A stretch of DNA of 48,647 bases from Podochytrium sp. JEL0797 (GCA_027596195.1 JADGJG010000081.1:1-48647); one strand, 5' to 3'. Numbered from the stretch's first letter, positions 33,421 through 45,960 are shown. Notes: generated by a model from the sequence alone, not told the origin. Numbers and translations: made by a program.

Positions 33421-34200
33421 ATCTTTTTTGTTGCAGCGTCAAATCCTGGTCAAATCCTGACAAATCGACAAGACAAAACAAAACGCGTTCCGAAAAACAA
33501 ATCTGCCGTATGGGTAATATGTTGAGAGCGGATAATACTGGAGCCGAAAAAAGAACGTTAAGCAAGGGCGGCAGGAGGGGTAAACTCTCATCGCACAACA
33601 CCCCAAAAAGAGCTTATTGGCTTCTGAACCAAGCGTCTACCTACAGCTAGTTCTCGGTGACTTCTCGTGTTTGTTTAAAAAATACCGAGTGTCCGAAAAG
33701 TGCTCCAAGCCCGATTTGCAAAGTATTTATTTATTTACTTAATTAACGTGGTCGTGCCTCAAGCCTGTGTCGGGCACGAGGGGTGACACTCGTCACCGTC
33801 CGCGTTCTGGATCTGCACTGATCCGCACGAACCCCGAGTGACTCATACCGACATGCACCCAATCGGTATGTAAAAGTGCATTTCTTGAGAGTCATTTTCT
33901 AAAACATTCTCAATAGGTTAGCAAAAAGACGCAACAAACTACCCCACGGGATTTTTGACCTTTGATCATAACCCCTGCAGCCGGCCACTTCCACTTCTTT
34001 CCCTCAACCACATTCTCCGAAACCCACCTCACCGTCGCCTTCACCAACCCCACAATCTCCACATCCGCACCATTCCTTGGCGTCGCAGGAACCCCCTTCG
34101 TCCCCGCTTTCTCCGAATCCCCCACCTTATCCATAGTGCCACAAGTCAACCGATTGTCCCCACACAGCAAGCCATTGGCTGTTTTGCTGTCGCATTTTGA
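33421..34200 (-). pseudogene. Inverted, internally deleted copy of the debranching-enzyme 3' end
   Basis: On the minus strand, 34,190-33,950 encodes GDSEKAGTKGVPATPRNGADVEIVGLVKATVRW, matching the debranching enzyme at 44,270-44,390. Around 33,840-33,760 it jumps to the enzyme's last codons (counterpart of 45,250-45,310) and then follows the 3' flank to the counterpart of ~45,600. Exons 11 to most of 13 are missing. With the 171-bp repeats it forms one arm of a large inverted repeat. Confidence 0.85.
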
Positions 34201-34309
34201 TTTTGGCTTGTCGCGTTCATTTTTATTTTGTTTGGTCGTCGCGTATTGAAAACAGAAGAAGAATAAGATAAATGAATATGAGAAGGAGACAGCAATGAGC
34301 AAGATTGTC

Positions 34310-37300
34310 TCAACCCGAAAATTTGTAAACCGACAACGCGTTCGGGCCCCCGCAAATCTGAACGAGAAAGTTAATGAGAGAGAACAATTGCGCTCGAGAT
34401 CCCACCTCAGTGCCGTTGGCTTGACAAGTCATTTTGCACGCACTCGACAAAGCTGTAACCGCAAGTGAGTTTCCACAGAAGCATTGAGTCGCAAACTCGA
34501 GACCCGCGTATTGGAATTTGCCGGCAGCGCAAGCCGATGTACAACTCTCCACCGTATACATCGAAAGAGCCCACTGCTGAGTCGAAAGTGTGCGGTTGAC
34601 TGGGTTGTCAATATAACAGGCCAGGTATGGCCAGTTTGGAATGAAGGGATTGATTGGGACAGCGTCAGATGTTGACGACGCGGACGCAGTCGTGGATGAC
34701 TGTGTGGTTCCACGAATTAAGGTTGTCGGTGCGGCCGCAGACGTAGAAAACTGTGTGGTTCCATGGGAGAGTGGAGTTGTAGACGCAGAAGTGAATGTAG
34801 ACAACTGCGTCGTCCCAAGGGAGCGGGAGACGGAGGTGGAAGTCGGACCGCTGGGACCAGCTTCCAGCGCGTAGATTGAAATCAGGCCATTTCCACCACA
34901 CAACTAGACCACCGAGAGAGATTAAACCGAGGCAGAAAATGAATTGCAAACAATCTCATACCTCAGCCGAGTTTCCTTTGCATGGAATCGAACAGAAACG
35001 GTTCTCGATTGGAGTATTGTGCTCAAAGAATCGCACGCACACGCATGTATCTCCATTTTCAACGCCCGCATATTTATATCCACGAGTGGAGCACGAGGGC
35101 AAGCAAATCTCAACAGTCATGTCCGGAAGGCTGTACCAGGGGACATATATATTGCCACCGTCCGTGAAGCATCCCAGGTACAGCCAGTTTGAGATTGTCG
35201 GATTGATGGGATTGGTAGCGACAGGCGTGGACGATGGGCCGAGAGATGGTGAAGTCGTCGAACCAAGAAACCGGTAGAGCGAAATTACGCCACCAGAACC
35301 ACATATCTGAAAAAATAAGATCAGTCAGCTCACGGCAAATAAAAGACGCAAGTATTCATTGCTCACCTCAGCTGTGTTCCCAGAGCACGTCGTAGTGCAA
35401 TTTCCGTCACCGTATTGGTATGAAAGCCCGTTGGGATCTCCACAGGAGCACGTAGTTCCATACTCAACCCCACCATATTTGTACCCTTCTTCAGCACACA
35501 CAGCCAAGCAAAGCTCAACAGTGAGGCCTGGGAGGTCCCATTGCTGATTCAGGAGTCGACCGTTGGCTGTGCTATCGAGGAAACATCCCAGATACACCCA
35601 GTTCGCAACGGTTGGGTTGGTTGGGCCAACTGCGGTAGACGTCGCGTGGGGTGATGGTGAAGCGGTCGTCAACGAAGGCAATGGCGGGGGACCATACACA
35701 GAAATCGCGTTCGGACCACCGCACAACTACTCAACTTTGGATTAGGGAAACTCTCTAACAATGCGAGAACAATCAACATCACGAACCTCATCTGCGTTTC
35801 CCTGGCAAGTCGTCGTGCACATTTTCGAAAGCGCCGCCATCGGAGCTGAGTTTCCACAGAAACATTGGCTGCCAAACTCAACGCCGCCGTATTTGAATCC
35901 ACCGACAATGCAGGTCACCAAGCAAATCTCGACTGACATGGGAGGTAGATTCCATTGCTGGGCGGGGAGAGATCGGGTGGTCGAGGAATCGACAAAGCAG
36001 CCCACGTAAACAAAGTTCGGAACGGTCGGATTGATGGGAACAACAGGTGTGGGACTCATGGTTGCCGTCGTAGTGCTTGTTGAAGGTGCAACCGAGTAGA
36101 TTGAAATCATGCCGGCTCCACCACACACCTGGAGCACGCAAGCGATCAGGTATCCGAAAAAAGCGCACCGCGACAGCGGGCCACTCACCTCAACTGGGTT
36201 TCCTTGGCACGGCATGGAACAAAACCGGTTCTCAGTGGGACCAGGAAAAGAGAAGGGATTCCCGCAGAAACACTGACTTCCAAATTCAACCCCCCCGTAT
36301 TTGAAGCCACCGGCCGAGCATGCCGCCAAGCAGATTTCAACGGTGAGAGCCGGGAGGTTCCATTGCTGATTCGGGAGGAGTCGGCCAGCGAGGGTGGTAT
36401 CGATGAAACAACCGCGATAAATCCAGTTCGCAACGGTTGGGTTGATTGGAACGAGAGAAGTAGACGTTGGGGAAACCGTCTTTGAGATCAGCACAGATGA
36501 GGATGGAGAAGTGAGACCATATGCTGAAATCGCGAGGGCCCCACCGCACAGCTGATCAATTTGAAATCAGCGACGCGTCAAGAAAATAATTGGGGGCAAC
36601 GAAAATCGAACCATACCTCAGTTTTGTTTCCCTGGCAAGCAGACGTGCACGCTGTCGAAACTGCTGCCGTCGGTGCCGAGTTCCCGCAAAAGCACTGACT
36701 ACCAAACTCGACTCCGCCGTACTTGAATCCCCCGGAAACGCATGAAACCAAACACGTTTCAACCGTGAGAGCTGGGAGATTCCATTGCTGGTTGGGGATC
36801 GTTCGAGAGGCCACAGAGTCGACGAAGCATCCCAGGTAGTTCCAGTTCGCTACGGTCGGATTGAATGGACTTGACACAGTCGCTGCTGCCTGTTTGAAAT
36901 GGACTTAAAAGGTGAGGTGGGTTCATTTTCTGTACCCTATACCACTGTACCTCAAACGTGGCCCCACTGGCTTTTGTCGAGTTCAAAGCAGTAATCCCTG
37001 CAATAGCAAGAGTTGCCGTCAAGATGGAAAGGAGCATTGTCGAAGCGCTGCCGATCGCAAACAGTTTTTTGCGTTTGATTGCACGGCAAGCCGCAGTTTT
37101 AATCTCCGGATTTTGCCGATTTCTGTGATAAGATATCAGATATTTATCCATCATCTCTGCATGGCCCGCCCTAAGCTCTATCGCTTTGTCACTCTCCACT
37201 CCGACTTGAGCTTCCACAAAATATAACCCATTTTTTTGAAAGGCTTTTCGAGCCAGTCGGCCAACTTGGTAACTCATTATTTCGCCCCCCCATCCCGAAA

Positions 37301-37319
37301 CAACAACACACTTTCTCAA
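34310..37319 (-). CDS. Surface protein with six WSC domains
   Basis: 865 aa on the minus strand; exons 37319-36951, 36889-36617, 36551-36189, 36128-35787, 35726-35367, 35306-34962, 34903-34406, 34357-34310. All introns are phase 0 and 48-65 bp. Exon 1 encodes ~85 mostly charged residues and one hydrophobic anchor (LFAIGSASTMLLSILTATLA), so a type II topology with WSC domains outside is likely. Exons 2-7 each hold one WSC domain (NYLGCFVD / TVEICL / FKYGGVEFGSQCFCGN patterns), with Thr/Ser-rich linkers. Each intron falls just before the CGG motif, so domains can be duplicated by exon duplication. WSC domains bind glycans or act as wall sensors; no kinase or other enzyme domain is attached. ATG 37277 is an alternative start. 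Confidence 0.9.
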
Positions 37320-37369
37320 TATACTCCATTGCAGTGTATTCTACACCGCCGACCGAAGCAATAAATTAT

Positions 37370-38604
37370 TCAATTTTCTTTTTTATTCAAATATAAACAG
37401 TCAGGGCAAGTTTGAGGACAAACCTCATTCCCAAACTGCACTTTCGCCACCGCCTCTGCCAAACCATCAGAGTTCAACGCATAGTTTTTCTTGACATTCA
37501 ACTTGAGTCCCACTTTGTTCTGTAATTCCACTGGAACAAGTCCCTCTAAATTGTTGTGCCTCAAATTGACCTCCTGCAATTTCTCCAACTGGGCCAGCTC
37601 GCTCGGAATCTGGCCAGTGAGCGAATTCCCTTGCAAAAACACCTTCTTCAACAAGCTCAAGACGCCGTTGTTCCCGAGATTTGGTGGAATGGGGCCCTCC
37701 AAGCTGTTGCAGCTCAAATTGAGCTCTTCAAGTCCTCGGACCAGGAGGCCGATACATTCGGGAATAGGGCCTACAAGACGGTTGTGATGCAGGTAGATGT
37801 ACTTCAATTTGACGAAACCGCTGCTATAGTCGCGCTCATTCGGGAATAAAGTGCCGGTGAACTGGTTGCGGCTGAGGTTGAGGGTAACGAGGTTGCGGAA
37901 CCTGTTGAAAGTCGGAAGCACAGGCCCTGTGAACGCGTTTCCGGAAAGATTGAGCTTCACCAGCTCCTTTTGGAACCGCTCAAACTCGGCGGTGGTTGTC
38001 GGCAACGTCGATTTCCACCAATTTTTGAACGCAGGGGGAATATGAGGATGGGGAAGTGACCAGTGAGCTGATTGTTGCGTAGGTTCAGTGATCGGAGGTT
38101 GGCAAGTCTTCCGATCCATTCCGGGAAAAGACCCGCGATTTGGTTGTCGTCGAAATTGAGGGTCTTGAGATTGGTGAGTTCGCCTAACTCCTCGGGGAGG
38201 GACGCGAGGTGTGTTTTTGTAACGCTCAGTTGCGTGAGGTGTTCTGCGAATCTGAGGGAGGATGGAAGAGAGACAATCGAGATCTCAGGAATCCTCATGA
38301 ACGGGCAGACGCCGTTGTGCGAGAGGTTGGGGGTCTGTTGAAGACCGCAGATTCTGGCCGCCGCGTCTTGATATTCCGCGGGCCAACAGCAGAACCAGTG
38401 GGAGAATTTGATTTGACCGTGTTTTGTTTGTTTGTCAAACTTGACGAGACACTGCGACTCGAACGCTCGGAGGTGCCGCCCCCCTTGCGTCAAGATGATG
38501 TTGATGGCTTTGCTGAGCAGGCGGTATTGAATAGAGTAAATGGGTGGAAGGTGGTCGCAGATGTTGCCAACAATCTCGGCAGGAAACGCCTTATGAAATG
38601 GCAT
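37370..38604 (-). CDS. F-box-like leucine-rich-repeat protein, with a frame break
   Basis: Minus strand, about 400 aa in two overlapping frames. Frame 1 (38,604 to ~38,060) begins with an F-box-like helix set (FPAEIVGNICDHLPPIYSIQYRLLSKAIN) and then LRRs (LTNLKTLNFDDNQIAGLFP, LANLRSLNLRNNQLTGHFP). Frame 2 (~38,060 to 37,370) continues seamlessly with plant-type LRRs (LVKLNLSGNAFTGPV, LVTLNLSRNQFTGTL, LEELNLSCNSLEGPIPPNLG, LQEVNLRHNNLEGLVP) and a Cys-containing C-terminus. The switch needs a one-base change around 38,055-38,075; no good splice pair in phase was found. So it is a recent pseudogene, a sequence error, or an unrecognised intron. If expressed, it would be an SCF-type adaptor by analogy. 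Confidence 0.65.
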
Positions 38605-39462
38605 TTTTGACAGTTATTTTGTGACCCATCTTTTTCGTTTCTCAATTTTTCCACCGCCCCCCCAACCGTAAAATATAGTTAGCCAAGAGATTGAAGCCTT
38701 GAATGCGCTATTGAAGAACACGAGGTTTGACACGCGTTCAATGACTCTTCAACAAGCGAGGATTGCAGAAACCAATTTCATGCTCAGGGATATTACATGG
38801 GAGGACAAAGCAGCCTGGAACGGGACAAGCGGCTGGCTCCGTTGATTCCATAAATCCGTGCATTTTGGAGCTGACGGATCGAGCATTCCAACGTGAAGTC
38901 CAACCCATCAATATTCACCGTGAACCTTCTTCCACAGATTCGGGACACAACCCCTTTCACCAACAGGCACTTGTCGGCCTCCGATTCAACCTTTAATTCA
39001 GAGGCGGAAACTCCATGTCTTTTAACCGAGCCGTGGACATCCATACAGAGCTTGAAATGCCTGGAGGCGATTTCGGCCTTTTTGATGCGGGAAAAGCTTC
39101 ATTTCCATCGCATGCAATTTTGGCGATTTATTCTTTGCTGAATGGATTTGGCAATCCGGCGAGAAACGCGCGGAGCTGATGTTGTGCCGCCAAATGGAAG
39201 GCATAGTGGCATGGCGAGGTGAATTGGGTGATATTGTGTTCGGTGTGGAACCAGTGGGATTGATCCACCCGAAAAAGAATGGAAGGTTTTTTATTATTAT
39301 TTATATTCATGTTCATAAATACTCAAAATTCTTCTCGGGTTTTCGCTTGACGGAGTGATAGCGGCAATAATTTCTCCTCTCGTTCGTGATAAGAGCGCTT
39401 GTACCCTTTTGTGTTCGATTGATGCCAAGTCGGCGTGACTCTTTGCCCAAAAATAGTCGCAA
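38605..39462. other. Gene-poor interval with coding-like fragments
   Basis: Two unconnected stretches look protein-like but lack starts and splice partners. On the + strand 38,679-38,849 encodes EIEALNALLKNTRFDTRSM..ARIAETNFMLRD. On the - strand ~39,095-38,793 encodes KKAEIASRHFKLCMDVHGSV..LLVKGVVSRICGRRFTVNIDGL. They overlap by a few dozen bases and look like remnants of lost genes. The rest (39,280-39,460) is the upstream region of the debranching enzyme. Confidence 0.35.
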
Positions 39463-42400
39463 ATGCCCGTGACTTTCCAGATTCGCCTTGAAGACGACGG
39501 GTCTCCGTCGCACCAAAAGAAGGTTACTTTCCTAGTGTTTGTTGCCTAGTGGATATGTATTGGATGTTAAAGAAACAAGCAGTACGTGCGGCTTCCTCCG
39601 CCCGTGTCTTCGCATCCTTATGTTCTGCGGTTTGTCCTCACCGCGGGGACCAAGGCGGCGCTGCCTGGCGCTGCCCTGATGACGAACCACCCGGCGAAAG
39701 GGTAAGGCGCTGCTTTTCCACTGGAGCACTTCTAAACCAAAAAAACAAAAAAAAGCGTCGCCTTTTCGCGAACCAATTTCCGCGCGCTTCCGTTCGCATC
39801 GCTGGGCCAAGGCGACTTTGCGTGTTCCTTTGACATGGACAAACCAGGCGCTTTCGAGTACTTTGTCGATGCAAACGGATCGCTTGGACACATGGGATTC
39901 GTGGTCGTCGATCCGCGTCTCGAGGTGCCAAACAAGGCACCATCGCCAAACACGATCATGCCCCTCGATGCCGTGTGTATTCTCACTGTGATTCCAAAAT
40001 GGTGCGTGTTGGACGCGTTTTGCAGAAAAGTTCGAATCAATTGGGAATACGAGTCATTCTTATCATGCCGCGTCCACTTCAACCATCCAGGATGCCCACC
40101 GTCAACAAATGGCCCGCTTTCTTTGAGTCGTTTTCCGAAGCCGGTTACAACATGATCCATTTCGCTCCCTTGAACACGCGCGGTGATTCCAACTCGCCGT
40201 ACTCGATCTATGACCAACTTTCGCTTTCGTACGACCTGTTTGGGACCGATCGAAAACTCGACGAAAAGATTCGCGAAAAGAAACTCGCGGAAGTGTTGAA
40301 CATTGCGCATGACGAGTTTGGGATTCTGAGTGCCACGGACGTGGTGTGGAATCACACTGCACACAGCAGTGCTTGGCTTCAAGAGCATCCGGAAGCGGGT
40401 ACTGTCGCATTTATCCCTTTGGATTTTGCATGGTTTTCTCATTTGTCCCTCATTTCGACAGGTTACAACCTCCAAACGGCCCCCCACCTTCGCGCCGCAT
40501 ACGAGCTCGACGAAGCCATCATGGGCCTTTGCAAAGACCTGACCCTCGCCGGAATCTCGTGCAATCTCACCACAGAAGAGCACTTGACCCAAATCATGAA
40601 CCACTTCAAAAACATTGTCCTCCCACGCGTCCACCTCTGGGAGTTTTACGTGGTCAACGTCGAAAAGACGGTCGCCGAGCTCAAGAAACTGTGGACCTCC
40701 GTGCAGAGTACGAGTGCAGGATCGCCCAAAGTCAGTGGCAGCTTCATGGCGCTTGGGTTGAAGGGATGGGCCGCGGCTTTGAGAAAGGAAGCGATGGAAC
40801 CCATCATGTTCTTGGGCGCGCGGTTCAACAAGAAGGTGGACGCGGCTGTCGCGTTTCGATTGATGAAGAAGCTGTTTAGCTCCGATGCGCATATCGACGA
40901 CGTTCTGAAAACGTACACGGACATTTTGAATGAAGTGAACGAGCCGTTCTACAAGGAGGCGGATGAAGACACGGCCGCCATTATCACCAACATCTGGAGT
41001 CGTGCCAGATATTTCCGCGTGGATCCCAATGGTCCGAAGCTTGGTCCCATCAATGACGAGTGAGTCAGAATTCTCCTTTCCTTTTTCTTTCGACCAATTT
41101 ATAACCGTTTTTGTGATTCACAGCGATCCCCTCGTCGACACGTACTTCACGCGTCTCCCTCTCACTGTCGCGACCCGCCACTTCCATTCCGACGCGCTTT
41201 GCTTGGCAAACAACGGTTGGATTTGGAACGGCGATCCCCTGCAAAACTTTGCCGGACCACACTCGAAGGCGTACCTCAGACGCGACGTGATTGCTTGGGG
41301 TGATTGCGTGAAGCTCAGATACGGTGAAGGACCGGTAATGCTCGCGTTTTTTTCCCCCGTCAATTGCGGCGTTTTCAATTTCTAATCGACACCCGGCATC
41401 GCACTTAGGAATCCAACCCATGGCTCTGGAACCACCAAAAAGCCTACACCGAAAAAATGGCGCGCCTCTTCCACGGTTTCCGTATCGACAACTGTCACTC
41501 GACTCCCATCCACGTGGCTGCCTACCTTCTCGACGCGGCTCGTTGCATCCGTCCGGACTTGTACGTGTTCGCGGAACTGTTTACGGGGTCCGAGGAGACG
41601 GATATCAAGTTTGTGAGCAAGCTTGGTATCAATTCGTTGATTCGCGAGGCCATGAGTGCGTGGGATCCGAAGGAGATGAGTCGGTTGGTGCACAAGTATG
41701 GAGGAACTCCGATTGGTATGAAATGTTTCTCATGTGCGTTTTGCTTTGGTCTAATGTCCTCATTTTTTTCAGGTTCGCTCACGTCCAAGGAGGAAAACTT
41801 TCCGTTGGACATGTTGGGTCACCCGTTGGATTCGACTTTCTTTGTTCCCGTCACGTCTGGAGAAAACATTGTGGTGGACGTGAAGGGATCTGCTCCTCAC
41901 GCCTTGTTCATGGACTGCACGCACGACAACGAGACGCCGCATCAAAAGCGTACCGCCGAGGACACGCTGCCGACTGCCGCGCTGGTGGCCATGACGGCCT
42001 GCGCTGTTGGAAGCGTCAAAGGGTTCGACGAAGTGGTTCCCGAGCTGTTGAACGTGGTGACCGAGACGAGAAAGTACCGCAACGCCGAGTCTCATGAAGG
42101 GATTATTGCTGCCAAGTCGATTTTGTTGAACATCCATTCCAAGATGGCACGTGAAGGATACACGGAAGTTCACGTTCACCAGGAACATGATGTAAGCGCA
42201 TCCCCTTGTCCGTTTGATCCCAACCCCGCTGACGATTTCATCAGTTTATTTCGGTGCACCGTGTCCACCCCATCACGCATGACGGATACCTCCTCATCGC
42301 ACGATGTGCCTTCTCTAACTCCCACGGCTCAGACGTGCACTCCCCCATTGTCCTCCAAAACCAACGCGCCCACATTGTCGAATCCGCGGGTCTCCGAGTC

Positions 42401-45338
42401 CAATCTGCCCCCACCTTCGAACCCTTGAGCCCCGTGACTCCAATTGACGCCCACTTTGGTCCTCACGACTCTGGCGCCATCGCACACGCCCGAAACGAAC
42501 GCGATCGCATCGAAGGGCGTAAAACGATTGGAGCCATTACGGGACTACCCTGCTTCCTCGACTTTTCGGCCACCGTCACAACCCTTATGCACGAAACCGT
42601 GTCGGGGTCGCAAACCGTGCTCTCCGTCAATGGCGACACTTTCGTCCCTGGATCTGTCGTGTTGTATCGCACGTGGATGGAAGGGTCCGGCATGGACTTG
42701 GTGGTTCCCGATTTGACCATGTCACCCATCTTGGCGCCGTTGCGGGTTGCTTGTGATCTCACGAGGACGGGGCCGAAGCCGTTGCTTGTGCGTAAACTCG
42801 TGGATAGACGCAAGAGTATTGGTGGCACAAGTACGATTATCATCACGAATGCGGATCAAGGGCCGCTTGAGAAGTTGTGGACTTTGATGGGTGTTGATGA
42901 CCGTAACCGTGAAGCTGAGATTATGATTCAGATGGGGAGAGATGTGATGGACAGTAACATGCTCGCGTTGACAGAGGACCGTAGAAAATCGTGGCCCCCG
43001 AATTTGTGGAACGCAGTCACGTGTTTGGATGCCGAAGATGTGAATGTGGTCATGTATCGGTGTGGGGATGAGGAGGCGGATTCGATTGGGGACGGGGTGT
43101 ATGAGATTCCGGGGCATGGCAAGTTGCCGTATTGCGGGTTGCAGGGGTTCATGTCGGTGATTCAGAGGGTTGCGAGGTTCAATGATTTGGGGCATGCGAT
43201 TTGCTCGAATTTGAGGGCTGGGCCGTGGATGATGGAGTATGTTGTTGGGAGGTTGAGAAAGTGAGTTGTTGTGTCGGGAGTGGGTGTGGTGAAATCTCAT
43301 CTTTTTGTGTGTTTTAGGTACGCGTTTGAGTTCCCGAATGTGACCAAGTTGGCCGACTGGCTCGAAGAACGCTTTGCCATCGTCAAAACGCTCTCCCCCT
43401 CGTTTGTCCCCAAATACTTTTTCCAAATCATCTACCTCGCCTACAACGCCGTCCGCTTCAGCGCCATCCGTCGCGTCAGCTTAATCAACGCCGCATTCGA
43501 CGTTTCCCCCGACAGCGTGTCGTCCTTGGACGTCTTTGCGCAAGCTCTCGCCATGACGACCCACCAACTCTACGGCCTCGAAACCACCACGAGTCTCTTC
43601 CCCCTCGGAAAATACCCCGAACCCCCCTACAACGACCCACGCGGTCTCGCCTCCCTCGCCGCCGGTCTCCCCCACTTTGCCGCCCGCCACATGCGTTGCT
43701 GGGGCCGCGACATTTTCATTGCCCTCCCCGGCCTTTTACTCATCCCGGGACACTATGAAGCGGCGCGCGCACACCTGATCGCGTTTGGAAGCACATTGAG
43801 ACACGGGTTGATTCCCAACCTATTGGACCAAGGCCATTACTCGCGGTACAATGCGCGGGACGCGTCTTGGTGGTGGTTGTGGGGTGTTCAGCAGTATTGC
43901 AAGTTGTCACCTGAGGGACACGCGTTCTTGTCCGTTCCTGTACACAGACGGTTCCCGCCGAAGAGGAGGTATCGACAGGGAGGGGATTATTTGAAGGTGG
44001 ATGAGTCGGAGGACGTTGTAGGTGATGAAGGGGATGTGTTTGTGTCGTATGAGGAACAGGAAAAGGCGTATCAGCATGTGAATACTGTCGCGGAACTTTG
44101 TCACGAGGTTATGGAACGCCACGCGCGTGGGATTGCGTTCCGTGAGTGGAACGCGGGTCCCGCCTTAGACCACGCGATGAAACAGGAAGGGTTCGATGTG
44201 GAGTGTGGCACGCGCTTCGGGGATGAGAGTGGGTTGGTGTATGGCGGGAACCGGTTGAATTGTGGGACTTGGATGGACAAGATGGGCGATTCGGAGAAGG
44301 CCGGGACGAAGGGGGTTCCTGCGACGCCGAGGGATGGTGCGGATGTGGAGATTGTGGGGTTGGTGAAGGCGGCTTTGAGGTGGGTTTCGGAGGTGGTAAT
44401 TGAGGGGGAAAAGGGGGAGTGGCCGGCTAAGGGGGTTGTGGTTAAAGGTGAGCAGATGCATTGGGGTAGTTTTGCTTGTGCGTCTTTTTTGCTGAACTGT
44501 TTTTTGTTTTAGAAAACGGCGTCGACAAGTCGATTTCATATGCTGAATGGAACAAGATGCTTGAAAAGTCATTTGAAAAGCACTTTTACATTCCGACGGG
44601 TTCGTGTTGACTTTCTTTTGTCACGTTTTGATATCGCACTGGGACTGATATTTAAATTTTCGCGCAGATCCATCGGAGGACTGCAATTACGAACTGGGAG
44701 ACAGCAAGCTCGTCAACAAGCGAGGAATCTATAAGGATACTGTCGGTTCCTCCGAACCCTTCACCGACTTCCAACTCCGCCCAAACTTTTGCGTCGCCCT
44801 CGCCGTGGCTCCCGAAATGTTTGACCCCGATCATGCGAGAATCGCGCTCGAGTCTGTAAAGGAGCACTTGTTGGGACCGCTTGGACTCAAAACGTTGGAT
44901 CCGGATGATTGGGCGTACCGCGGTGTGTACGACAATGCGAACGATTCGGCGGATCCGACTGTCGCGCATGGGTTTAATTACCATAACGGACCGGAGTGGG
45001 GGTGGCTTGTTGGACCCTTTTTGAAGGCGTATATTCATTTCCACACTGTTGCGCCTGGAGCGGATCCAGCCAAGGTAAATATCTTTTCGGAGGCTGCGAA
45101 TTTTTTTTGGACGCGTTTCTCATTCTCTTTTTCCAAAATACAGAAACCCGAGGTGATTCACTGGGTCCAATCCGTGCTGTTGAACCAAAAGAACCACATT
45201 TTCGATTTTGCGCGGAACCCTTTCGCGGGGCTTCCCGAACTCACGAACGCGGACGGTGCCGAGTGTCACCACTCGTGCCCGACACAGGCTTGGAGCACGG
45301 CCACGTTGATTGAAGTTGTGATGGAGATGAAGAAGTAA
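39463..45338 (+). CDS. GDB1: Glycogen debranching enzyme (bifunctional)
   Basis: 1,701 aa from 13 exons: 39463-39522, 39580-39701, 39756-40001, 40091-40398, 40462-41059, 41124-41334, 41409-41715, 41773-42191, 42245-43260, 43318-44447, 44513-44599, 44668-45074, 45144-45338; every phase closes. The N-terminal 4-alpha-glucanotransferase half shows GYNMIHFAPL, VVWNHTA, FRIDNCHSTP (nucleophile Asp) and VFAELFTGSE (acid Glu). The C-terminal amylo-alpha-1,6-glucosidase half shows CWGRDIFIALPG, TLRHGLIPNL, NCGTWMDKMG, PATPRDGADVEIVGL, LGPLGLKTLDPDDWAY and GFNYHNGPEW. It removes glycogen branch points in the cytosol. It is longer than human or yeast enzymes (~1,530 aa). Part of the excess is an acidic insert in the glucosidase half (DESEDVVGDEGDVFVSYEEQ). 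Confidence 0.95.
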
Positions 45339-45660
45339 TTAAATTAGGTTTTTTTGTGATATCGGACTTGGAGCACTTTCCGGACACTCGACATGTTTTT
45401 CTTTTTCACACAAGAGAAGTCAGCGAGAACTAGCTTTAGGAAAAGTTTTGGATCAGAAGCCAGTAAGTGCTTTTCGGGTGTGGAGTCGCGATTGAGCGTT
45501 TCCCAGGCCTTTCTTAACGCTCTTTTTCGGCTCCAGTATTCTCCGCTCTCAATATATTAACCAGACGGCAGATTCTTTGCTTTGTTTTGTCAAGTTTTGG
45601 CAGATGCAACAAAATGCAAAAAAGAATCGAAAAACTCGCTCTTCCCTCCCTTTCTCTGTT
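45339..45660. repeat. Debranching-enzyme 3' flank, inverted-repeat arm
   Basis: Sequence after the stop codon that reappears inverted at ~33.48-33.75 kb: shared CTTGGAGCACTTT.CGGACACTCG, GAGAACTAGCT, TTTTTTCGGCTCCAGTATT.TCCGCTCTCAA. No gene seen. Confidence 0.8.
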
Positions 45661-45960
45661 CTCTTTATTCGTTCGACATGTGGACAATCTCGAATCAGCC
45701 TCATGCGGTTAAATACAGCTCCCGGTGGGTGTGGGCATTTTTTCAGATCGCTCTTGTGACGTTTTTGGCAGCTCCCCGATCCACTCTCCCTCTCATTTCT
45801 TTTTCTTTTTTTCGTTCATCATATGGACAATCGCGAAGCAGCCTCATGTGCATTAATTAAATACAGCGTCCAGTAGTTCGCAGGCATTTGGTCAGATCGC
45901 TTTGTGACGTTTTTGTTAGCTCCCCCTGCAGACTCCGGGTCCACTCTCGCTCTCTTTTGC
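45661..45960. repeat. Inverse copies of the 171-bp repeat, two units
   Basis: Two head-to-tail units, reverse-complement to those at 33.1-33.4 kb: GCAGCCTCATG, GGTCAGATCGCT, TGTGACGTTTTT, AGCTCCCC and GGGTCCACTCTC recur in the inverse order. The second unit is the more eroded. Confidence 0.8.

Noticed and set aside
39732..40892. 386-codon minus-strand frame
   Set aside because: Antisense of debranching-enzyme exons 3-5, whose sense translation matches the family throughout.
42722..43426. 234-codon minus-strand frame
   Set aside because: Antisense of debranching-enzyme exons 9-10; Arg/His/Pro-rich shadow composition.
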